From assembly GCA_001423545.1 (NCBI GenBank), contig LMOK01000001.1, forward strand, positions 496,001 to 560,000: 64,000 nt of DNA, read 5' to 3'. Of this stretch, positions 57,415 through 64,000 are shown in pieces. The translations under genes and the position numbers were made by a program. The number at the start of each line of letters is the position of its first letter. Position 1 is the stretch's first letter. A model generated the notes under the pieces. The model saw only the letters and a program-made list of their open reading frames with translations. It ran no database searches and was not told where the DNA came from. This stretch comes from Orlajensenia sp001423545. Lineage in GTDB: Bacteria > Actinomycetota > Actinomycetes > Actinomycetales > Microbacteriaceae.

Positions 57415-59393
57415 CAGATCTGGCCGGCGCTCGTCACCTGAGCGTGCGAGACGATGGCGGCGCGGATGCGGCTGATCGCCTCGTCGACGGGCACGCCGTT
57501 CTCCTGGGTGCCGTCACGGAACCTGAAGCTCACCGAGCCCGCCGCGCGGTCCTGCTCACCGGCGATGAGCTGGAACGGCACCTTGAGCTTGGTGTGGTTG
57601 CGGATCTTCTTCTGCATGCGGTCGTCGGATGCATCGAGCTCGGCGCGCACGCCGGCAGCCTTGAGCCGGCCGATCACGTCGCCCAGGTAGTCGACGTAGT
57701 CCTCGGCGATCGGGATTCCGACCACCTGCACCGGAGCGAGCCACACCGGGAAGGCACCGGCGTAGTGCTCGAGCAGGATGGCGAAGAAGCGCTCGATGGA
57801 TCCGAGAAGCGCGCGGTGGATCATCACGGGCTGCTGGCGGGTTCCGTCGTTGGCCGTGTACTCGAGCTCGAATCGCTCGGGCTGGTTGAAGTCGAGCTGC
57901 ACCGTCGAGAGCTGCCAGGTGCGGCCGATGGCGTCGCGGGCCTGCACGGAGATCTTCGGACCGTAGAAGGCCGCTCCGCCCGGATCGTCGACGAGCTCGA
58001 GGCCCGACTCGATCGCGACCTGACGGAGGGTCTCGGTCGCCTCCTCCCAGGCGGCGTCGTCTCCGACGAACTTCTCGGGGTCCTTGGTGGAGAGTTCGAG
58101 GTAGAAGTCGTCGAGGCCGTAGCCGCGCAGAGTCTCGAGCACGAACTCGAGCTGGCTGGCCACTTCGCCGCGCACCTGCTCGGGCGTGACGTAGACGTGG
58201 GCGTCGTCCTGGGTGAGGCCGCGCACGCGGGTGAGGCCCGAGAGGGTTCCGCTCTTCTCGTAGCGGTAGACGGTGCCGAACTCCGCCAGACGGAGCGGCA
58301 GCTCGCGGTAGCTGCGACCGCGCGCCCGGAAGATCAGGTTGTGGAACGGGCAGTTCATGGGCTTCAGGTAGTAGTCCTGGCCCTGACGGGTGATGTGTCC
58401 GTCGGCGTCCGTCTCCTGGTCGAGGTGCATGGCCGGGAACATGCCGTCCTTGTACCACTGCAGGTGACCACTGGTCTCGAACAGCGAGCCCTTGGTGATG
58501 TGCGGCGAGTTGACGAGTTCGTAGTCCGCGGCGAGCAGGCGCTCCTGCATGTACTTCTCGATCTCGTGACGGATGATGCCGCCTCGCGGGTGGAAGACGG
58601 CGAGGCCCGAGCCGATCTCGTCGGGGAAGCTGAACAGGTCGAGTTCGGCACCGAGCTTGCGGTGGTCGCGCTTGAGCGCCTCCTCCATGCGGGCCTGATA
58701 GGCGCGCAGCTCGTCCTTCGTCGCCCACGCCGTGCCGTAGACGCGCTGCAGCTGCTTGTTCTTCTCGGACCCCCGCCAGTAGGCGGCGGCAACGCGCGAC
58801 AGGGCGTAGCCGTTGCCGATCATGCGGGTGTTCGGCAGGTGCGGGCCGCGGCAGAGGTCCTTCCAGACCGTCTCGCCCGTGCGCGGGTCGACGTTGTCGT
58901 AGATCGTGAGCTCTGCGCCGCCGACCTCGACGGACTCGCCGTCGTCGTGGCTGCCCGCTCCCTCGGTGGGGTGCCCCTTGAGCCCGATGAGCTCGAGCTT
59001 GTACGGCTCGTTCGCGAGTTCGGCACGGGCCTCGTCCTCGGTCACGACGCGGCGCACGAAGCGCTGGCCCTGACGGATGATGCGGTCCATGGCCTTCTCG
59101 AGGGGCTTGAGGTCCTCGAGGGCGAACGGGGTCTCGACATCGAAGTCGTAGTAGAAGCCGTCGGTGACGGGCGGGCCGATGCCGAGCCTCGCCTCCGGGT
59201 TGATCGACTGCACGGCCTGGGCGAGCACGTGGGCAGCCGAGTGGCGCAGGATGTTCAGTCCGTCGGGAGAGTCGATGGTCACGGGCTCGACTGTGTCGGC
59301 ATCCGTCACCGTCGTCGTCAGGTCCTTGAGCTCACCGTTGACGCGCATCGCGACAACAGACCGGTCGGTGAAAAGCTCGAAGCCGTCAGCCAC
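57414..59393 (-). CDS. thrS: Threonyl-tRNA synthetase
   Basis: 659 aa, GTG start (MADGFELF). TGS domain at the N-terminus, editing domain with HSAAHVLAQAV, class II core with zinc ligands (MNCPFHNLIF region), RELPLRLAEFGTVYRYEKSG and VYVTPEQVR, then anticodon-binding domain (PVWLAPVQVVGIPIAEDY). TATGAT at 59431-59436 is a -10 candidate. No T-box leader fits in the 87-nt upstream gap. Confidence 0.98.
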   Translation of the reverse strand: MADGFELFTDRSVVAMRVNGELKDLTTTVTDADTVEPVTIDSPDGLNILRHSAAHVLAQAVQSINPEARLGIGPPVTDGFYYDFDVETPFALEDLKPLEKAMDRIIRQGQRFVRRVVTEDEARAELANEPYKLELIGLKGHPTEGAGSHDDGESVEVGGAELTIYDNVDPRTGETVWKDLCRGPHLPNTRMIGNGYALSRVAAAYWRGSEKNKQLQRVYGTAWATKDELRAYQARMEEALKRDHRKLGAELDLFSFPDEIGSGLAVFHPRGGIIRHEIEKYMQERLLAADYELVNSPHITKGSLFETSGHLQWYKDGMFPAMHLDQETDADGHITRQGQDYYLKPMNCPFHNLIFRARGRSYRELPLRLAEFGTVYRYEKSGTLSGLTRVRGLTQDDAHVYVTPEQVRGEVASQLEFVLETLRGYGLDDFYLELSTKDPEKFVGDDAAWEEATETLRQVAIESGLELVDDPGGAAFYGPKISVQARDAIGRTWQLSTVQLDFNQPERFELEYTANDGTRQQPVMIHRALLGSIERFFAILLEHYAGAFPVWLAPVQVVGIPIAEDYVDYLGDVIGRLKAAGVRAELDASDDRMQKKIRNHTKLKVPFQLIAGEQDRAAGSVSFRFRDGTQENGVPVDEAISRIRAAIVSHAQVTSAGQI

Positions 59394-59468
59394 TGTCGTT
59401 TACTCCCTTTGTACGTTTCGGAACCCCTCAATCATAGGAGGGGCACTGGTGCACGGATGCCGCTCGCC

Positions 59469-59474
59469 TAGGCT
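59469..59474 (+). promoter_or_regulatory. Putative leaderless promoter -10 of the PAP2-DGK gene
   Basis: TAGGCT ends 6 nt before the ATG at 59481, so transcription would start at the start codon. No Shine-Dalgarno is seen. The gap shared with thrS (59394-59480) also holds the thrS -10. Confidence 0.45.
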
Positions 59475-59480
59475 TCCGTC

Positions 59481-61112
59481 ATGGCCTGGTGGAACCTGCG
59501 ACACCCGATCGAGACGCTGCGCCGGGCCAGGGTGCTGCCGCCGTGGGTGCGACGGGTCGATGAGCTCACGGCTGCGCGCATCAACGGACGACACACCGTC
59601 CGGGGCGTCGACAGCGTCTACGTCGCCCTGTCGAGCGCGGCGAACCGCGGAGTGCTGTGGTTCGCCATCGCCGGGGTGCTCGCGCTGCTCGGACACCGGC
59701 AGGCGGCCGTCCGCGGTGCCGCGTCGCTCGTCGTCGCCAGCGCGACGGCGAACCTGGTCGGCAAGCAGCTGTTCGGAGGCGCGCGTCCCGCACTCGACGC
59801 CGTCCCGCACGGGCGACGCCTGCGCACCACCCCGACCTCAGGATCCTTCCCGTCGGGGCACTCGGCGAGCGCCGCGGCCTTCGCGGCCGGCGTCGCCATC
59901 CAGTCCCCTGTGGCCGGGGCCGTCATCGCGCCCCTGGCCGGCGCCGTCGCGTACTCCCGTCTGCACACGGGCGCGCACTGGCTCTCGGATGTGCTCGGAG
60001 GGGTCGGCATCGGACTCGGGGTCGCCGCAGCCGGCGCCCTCCTGGTGCCCGCGCATCCGCGCAACCGGCCCGGGCCCGTCGGAGCGTCGGATGCCGTGCG
60101 TGACGACCTTCCGGCATCCGTCGACGGGGACGGGGTCTTCGTCATCGTCAACCCGGGCTCCGGTCAGCGCGGCGAGGGCGAGCGCATCCTCGACCTGCTG
60201 CGACGACGTCTCCCCGAGGCGACGGTGCACCCGCTCGCCGAGGGCGAGGACGTCGCGTCGGTACTGCGGTCGGCGCTGGACTCGAACACGCCTCCTCGCG
60301 TGCTCGGCATCTCCGGAGGTGACGGGACCGTCGCCACCGTCGCCCACGTCGCGCGGGAAGCCGATCTCCCGCTGCTGGTGATCCCCGGTGGGACCTTCAA
60401 CCACTTCGCGAAGGCCCTCGGCGCCCTCACCCCCGAGGCCGCCCTCGACGCCCTGGCCACCGGCACGGGTCTGCGTGTCGACGTCGGCGAACTGCGGGTG
60501 GCGGATGCCGAACCCGTCACCGTGCTGAACACCATGTCGATCGGCCTGTATCCCGAGTTCGTGCAGCGACGCGAGAAGATCCAGAAGGCGATCGGGAAGC
60601 CGTTGGCCTCGCTCGTCTCGGCCGTGGGCATCCTGAACTCGACCGACCCCGTCGAACTGACCGCCCGCGGCGTGCGCGGTCGCGCCTGGTCGCTCTTCGT
60701 CGGCGTGGACCGTTACGAGCCGTCGGGCACGGCCGCCCCGCTCCGACGCAACGGTGTCGACGACGGTGTGCTCGACGTGCGGGTGCTCCGGGCCGGCTCC
60801 CGCGCCCGCACCCGCGGAGCCGCTGCCCTCATCCTCGGTCGCCGATCCGACAGCGTGCTGCACTCGCTGTCGCTGTGGTCGCCGCGTCGTTCCATAGCCG
60901 CGTACTCGGTGACCGAGCTCGAGGTGGAGGTGCACGGCGACCCCGGCGCTCTCGGCTACGCCCACGACGGGGAGGCGACGGATGCCGCAGCTGCGGCCGA
61001 CGGCCGCTACACGGTCGGCATGCGCCTGGTTCCGGCGGCTCTCACCGTCTACAGCCCGCAGCCCACGGCCACGACCACCATCGCCACCGAGCAGAGAGCG
61101 AGCGCCCGATGA
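59481..61112 (+). CDS. Fusion of PAP2 phosphatase and diacylglycerol kinase-like domain
   Basis: 543 aa. N-terminal membrane PAP2 domain with all three motifs: KQLFGGARP (95-103), PSGH (124-127) and SRLHTGAHWLSD with His166 and Asp170. The C-terminal lipid kinase domain begins near 219 (VFVIVNPGSGQRGEGERI) and has GGDGTV at 279-284 and PGGTFNHFAKAL. A predicted lipid phosphate phosphatase and lipid kinase in one chain; substrate unknown. It overlaps the P-type ATPase gene by ATGA. Confidence 0.92.
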   Translation: MAWWNLRHPIETLRRARVLPPWVRRVDELTAARINGRHTVRGVDSVYVALSSAANRGVLWFAIAGVLALLGHRQAAVRGAASLVVASATANLVGKQLFGGARPALDAVPHGRRLRTTPTSGSFPSGHSASAAAFAAGVAIQSPVAGAVIAPLAGAVAYSRLHTGAHWLSDVLGGVGIGLGVAAAGALLVPAHPRNRPGPVGASDAVRDDLPASVDGDGVFVIVNPGSGQRGEGERILDLLRRRLPEATVHPLAEGEDVASVLRSALDSNTPPRVLGISGGDGTVATVAHVAREADLPLLVIPGGTFNHFAKALGALTPEAALDALATGTGLRVDVGELRVADAEPVTVLNTMSIGLYPEFVQRREKIQKAIGKPLASLVSAVGILNSTDPVELTARGVRGRAWSLFVGVDRYEPSGTAAPLRRNGVDDGVLDVRVLRAGSRARTRGAAALILGRRSDSVLHSLSLWSPRRSIAAYSVTELEVEVHGDPGALGYAHDGEATDAAAAADGRYTVGMRLVPAALTVYSPQPTATTTIATEQRASAR

Positions 61113-63607
61113 CCAGCGGATCGATGACGGAACAGACGAGCCAGGGTCTCTCGCCCGATGAGGTGGCCGCACGCCTCGCCGACGGACGGTCGAACGCCTT
61201 CGTGGAGGCATCCAGCCGCAGCGTGTGGAGCATCGTGCGAGCGAACGTCTTCACCCTCTTCAACGCCATCATCGGCGCCTGCTTCCTGGTGCTGCTCTTC
61301 CTCGGCCGGTGGCAGGACGCCCTGTTCGGCCTGAGCGCCGTCGCGAACGCCTTCATCGGCTCCGGTCAGGAGTACCGCGCCAAGCGCGCTCTCGACCGCC
61401 TCGCGCTCCTCAACGCTCCCCTGGCTCGCGTGCTCCGCTCCGGTGCGGAGAAGGAGATCCCCTCTGCCGAGGTCGTTCTCGACGACGTCCTGGTCCTCCG
61501 TGCCGGCGACCAGGTGCCGGCCGACGCCCGCGTGCTGCGCTCCACCCGGCTGCAGCTCGATGAGTCGATGCTGACCGGAGAGTCGGATGCCGTCGACAAG
61601 GACGCCGGCTCCGACATCCTCTCCGGCTCCATCGTGGTCGCCGGTGACGCGCACGCCCAGGTGCAGCACGTCGGAGCCGACTCCTTCGCCAATCGCTTCG
61701 CGAGCGAGGCCAAGCGCTTCTCCCTGATGCACAGCGAGCTGCGGTCCTCGATCAACCGCGTCCTCACGTGGGTGACCTGGCTCATCGGTCCGGCCGCCCT
61801 GCTGGTGCTGAACGCCCAGATGATCGCGGCGGGCGGGTGGGAGGAGGCCATCGCCTCCGGTGCCTGGCGCGATGCCGCCGTCGGCTCGATCGCGGCCATC
61901 GTCGCCATGATCCCGTTGGGGCTCGTGCTGATGACCAGCATCACCTTCGCCGTCGGCGCCGTGAAGCTCACTCGGCGACAGGTGCTGGTGCAGGAGCTGG
62001 CGGCCGTCGAGGGGCTCGCCCGGGTGGACATCATCTGCCTCGACAAGACCGGAACGCTGACCGAGGGCGACATCGTCTTCGACGGCTCGCATCCCCTGCA
62101 GACGGATGCGGCACCAGGTTGGGAACAGGTACTGGCCTGGTACGGAGCGCAGCCCGACGCGAACGCGACGGCCCAGTGCCTCGCCGAGCCCTACACGCAG
62201 CTGCCCGACGTCGAGCCGGCCGCGCGCATCGAGTTCTCGTCGGCTCGCAAGTGGAGTGCCGTCGCCTTCGCCGACGGACCGGCGGGCACCTGGGTGCTCG
62301 GCGGTCCCGAGATGGTCTTCCCCGCGGCATCCGGAGGCCAGGACCAGGCTCTCGACGCCATGGTCCAGCGGGTGCGCACCCTCGCCTCGTCGGGACGGCG
62401 CACCCTGGTGCTCGCGCGCAGTACCACCGTCCTGACCGAGGCCGACGCCGAGGCCGAACGCCTGCTCGCCGACGTCGAACCCGTGATGCTGCTCACCTTC
62501 CGCGAGCAGGTCCGTTCCGATGCCCGCGAGACGCTCGACTACTTCGCCTCTCAGGGAGTCGCCGTGCGCGTCATCTCGGGCGACAACCCCGACACCGTCG
62601 CCGCCATCGCCCGCGAGGTGGGCCTCGACGCCCCGAACGGTTTCGATGCCCGACAGCTCCCCGAAGACGACGATGCCCTCGCCGAGGTCCTCGAGCAGAA
62701 CGTGGTCTTCGGCCGGGTCACCCCGCAGCAGAAGAAGCGCCTCGTGCTGGCGCTCAAGGCGCGAGGACACGTGGTGGCGATGACGGGCGACGGCGTGAAC
62801 GACGCCCTCGCCATCAAGGAGGCCGACATCGGCATCGCCATGAACTCGGGATCGGCTGCGACCAAGGCCGTCGCCCGGCTGATCCTGCTCGACGGCAGGT
62901 TCTCGCACCTGCCGGGCGTCGTCGGCGAGGGGCGCCAGGTGATCGCGAACATCGAGCGCATCTCCATGCTCTTCCTCACCAAGACCGTCTACGCGAGCGC
63001 CCTCGCGATCGTGTTCGGGGCCCTGCTGCTGACCTTCCCGTTCCTGCCGCGCCAGCTCTCGGCCGTCGACGGCCTGACGATCGGCATCCCGGCCTTCTTC
63101 CTCGCCCTGCTGCCGAACCAGAGACGCTACGTCTCCGGGTTCCTGCGACGCTCGCTGATCTTCTCGGTGCCCGCCGGCCTGGTGATCGCGGCGGCGCTCA
63201 CCGTCTACACGCTGGCTGCCAACGCGATCGGCATCGACCAGGCGCAGTTGCGCACCGGCGCCACGCTCATCCTCACGCTGGTGGGGCTGTGGGTGCTCAT
63301 CGTGCTCTCCCGGCCCGTCACAGCGCTCAAGGCCGTCGTCATCGGCGCCATGATGATCGCCCTCGTGCTGATGTACACGATCCCGATCGTGTCCGACTTC
63401 CTCGAGCTCGTCGATCCGGGTCCGGATGCCGCCCTCCTCGTCGCGGTCATCTCGGCGCTCTCCATCGCGGGCATCGAGATCGTGCGCTTCGTCTACCGTC
63501 GCGTCATCCGCTCGTCGATCGCGCCCGTCAGCCCTGCGGGGTCACCGGCTGCCGATGGTGGAGCTCAGAACTCGTCGACCGTCGGCGCGACCGAGTCCCG
63601 GAAGTAG
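61109..63607 (+). CDS. CtpE-like P-type cation-transporting ATPase
   Basis: 832 aa. Resembles mycobacterial CtpE, reported to import calcium. TGES actuator loop (MLTGESDAV), phosphorylated Asp312 in CLDKTGTLTEG, nucleotide domain, GDGVND at 560-565 and VKVISGDN-like RVISGDNPD. About ten membrane helices. The M4 motif usually PEGL reads PLGL, with Leu270 in place of the cation-binding Glu; M6 has SAVDGLTIGIPAFFLALLPN with an Asp. Cation specificity is therefore uncertain. No heavy-metal-binding domain at the N-terminus. Co-translated with the PAP2-DGK gene. Confidence 0.93.
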   Translation: MTSGSMTEQTSQGLSPDEVAARLADGRSNAFVEASSRSVWSIVRANVFTLFNAIIGACFLVLLFLGRWQDALFGLSAVANAFIGSGQEYRAKRALDRLALLNAPLARVLRSGAEKEIPSAEVVLDDVLVLRAGDQVPADARVLRSTRLQLDESMLTGESDAVDKDAGSDILSGSIVVAGDAHAQVQHVGADSFANRFASEAKRFSLMHSELRSSINRVLTWVTWLIGPAALLVLNAQMIAAGGWEEAIASGAWRDAAVGSIAAIVAMIPLGLVLMTSITFAVGAVKLTRRQVLVQELAAVEGLARVDIICLDKTGTLTEGDIVFDGSHPLQTDAAPGWEQVLAWYGAQPDANATAQCLAEPYTQLPDVEPAARIEFSSARKWSAVAFADGPAGTWVLGGPEMVFPAASGGQDQALDAMVQRVRTLASSGRRTLVLARSTTVLTEADAEAERLLADVEPVMLLTFREQVRSDARETLDYFASQGVAVRVISGDNPDTVAAIAREVGLDAPNGFDARQLPEDDDALAEVLEQNVVFGRVTPQQKKRLVLALKARGHVVAMTGDGVNDALAIKEADIGIAMNSGSAATKAVARLILLDGRFSHLPGVVGEGRQVIANIERISMLFLTKTVYASALAIVFGALLLTFPFLPRQLSAVDGLTIGIPAFFLALLPNQRRYVSGFLRRSLIFSVPAGLVIAAALTVYTLAANAIGIDQAQLRTGATLILTLVGLWVLIVLSRPVTALKAVVIGAMMIALVLMYTIPIVSDFLELVDPGPDAALLVAVISALSIAGIEIVRFVYRRVIRSSIAPVSPAGSPAADGGAQNSSTVGATESRK

Positions 63608-63999
63608 CGACGGCCGCGGCCCGTCCACAGCACGAGCAGGATGGCGATCGCGATCAGGCCGTCGATGAGGGTCCACCACGCCTCCCCCGCGCCCAGCATC
63701 AGCGTGACCACGTTGGCTGACAGGGAGAGGGCGAGCAGCACCGTGACGATCCACCGGGAGAACCTGCTGCCGCGGGCGATGCCCGACGCGACGGCGATGA
63801 GGAACAGGCCGAAGAGGATGACGGCGCTGCCGACCAGCGTCACTGCGAGCACGGCTCCCGGGTCACTCGGGTCGACCCCGTAGCGGGCGAGCACGAGCAC
63901 AGTCCCGGCGATCACCTCGAGCACGGCCTGCACGTAGATCAGCACGACGGCGACGGTGACACCGGCAGGACGGCGAGGGCGGTTCACGGCGGGGTCCAT
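63565..63999 (-). CDS. Small four-helix membrane protein, unknown function
   Basis: 144 aa. Four hydrophobic segments (about 13-34, 48-70, 79-101, 108-127), a basic end RGRRYFRD. No signature I can name. ATG start one base from the window edge, so a longer upstream start cannot be excluded. Its last 43 nt overlap the 3' end of the ATPase gene on the other strand. Confidence 0.8.
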   Translation of the reverse strand: MDPAVNRPRRPAGVTVAVVLIYVQAVLEVIAGTVLVLARYGVDPSDPGAVLAVTLVGSAVILFGLFLIAVASGIARGSRFSRWIVTVLLALSLSANVVTLMLGAGEAWWTLIDGLIAIAILLVLWTGRGRRYFRDSVAPTVDEF

Positions 64000-64000
64000 C

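Noticed and set aside
59394..59480. T-box leader for thrS
   Set aside because: The upstream gap is only 87 nt, shared with a divergent gene, and lacks the conserved T-box sequence.

Overview
The window is about 64 kb of high-GC DNA (roughly 70% G+C by eye) from the chromosome of an actinobacterium, most likely family Microbacteriaceae. The evidence is the conserved actinobacterial gene order (pyrR-pyrBC-carAB-pyrF-gmk-rpoZ-coaBC-metK-priA-fmt-rsmB-rpe; ruvCAB-yajC-secDF-rel; alaS-ruvX-mltG-aroECKBQ-efp-nusB; pdxST), an actinobacterial-type IHF domain fused to guanylate kinase, a helicase-degenerate PriA, a CtpE-like P-type ATPase, and lineage-restricted small membrane proteins inside the trp operon. 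No genus can be named. I saw no rRNA, tRNA, CRISPR array, prophage, insertion sequence or other mobile element. This is core, housekeeping chromosome.

Layout. (1) 1-27.8 kb: one almost unbroken leftward run. Its 5' end is the pyrimidine operon pyrR-pyrB-pyrC-(PH-like)-carA-carB-pyrF, headed by a PyrR RNA site. It continues through IHF-gmk, rpoZ, coaBC, metK, priA, fmt, rsmB, rpe, then histidine genes hisE-hisG-hisF-hisI, then tryptophan genes trpE-(two membrane proteins)-trpC-trpB-trpA, lgt, and the truncated 5' part of gltB. Many junctions overlap by 1, 4 or 8 nt, which implies translational coupling. (2) 27.9-29.2 kb: a lone rightward glycosyltransferase, ending in a striking pair of perfect inverted repeats. 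(3) 29.3-39.8 kb: a leftward block DUF948 protein, small membrane protein, alaS, ruvX, mltG, aroE-aroC-aroK-aroB-aroQ, efp, nusB, covering most of the shikimate pathway. (4) 39.9-42.1 kb: rarA then rpsD, leftward. (5) 42.2-45.1 kb: rightward cyclophilin, DUF349 protein and an AbiEi-like protein whose 3' end runs into the 3' end of rel. (6) 45-53.7 kb: leftward yebC-ruvC-ruvA-ruvB, yajC-secD-secF, rel. (7) 53.8-59.4 kb: DUF1697 gene, pdxS-pdxT (PLP synthase), a rightward pyridoxal kinase, and thrS-HIT leftward. (8) 59.5-64 kb: rightward PAP2-diacylglycerol kinase fusion coupled to a CtpE-like P-type ATPase, converging on a small membrane protein.

Functionally the window supplies pyrimidine, tryptophan, histidine, chorismate and PLP synthesis, translation (ThrS, AlaS, EF-P, S4, Fmt, RsmB, YebC-type regulator), recombination (RuvABC, RuvX, RarA, PriA), Sec secretion and lipoprotein maturation, and the stringent-response enzyme Rel.

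I did not find a clearly novel multi-gene system. The observations most worth following are: a strongly over-represented octamer CGGATGCC, found in all reading frames and in intergenic DNA; the IHF-guanylate kinase fusion; a CtpE-like pump lacking the usual M4 glutamate; the PyrR site; the tandem perfect inverted repeats at 29.2 kb; a perfect hairpin between yajC and secD; and several putative leaderless promoters.
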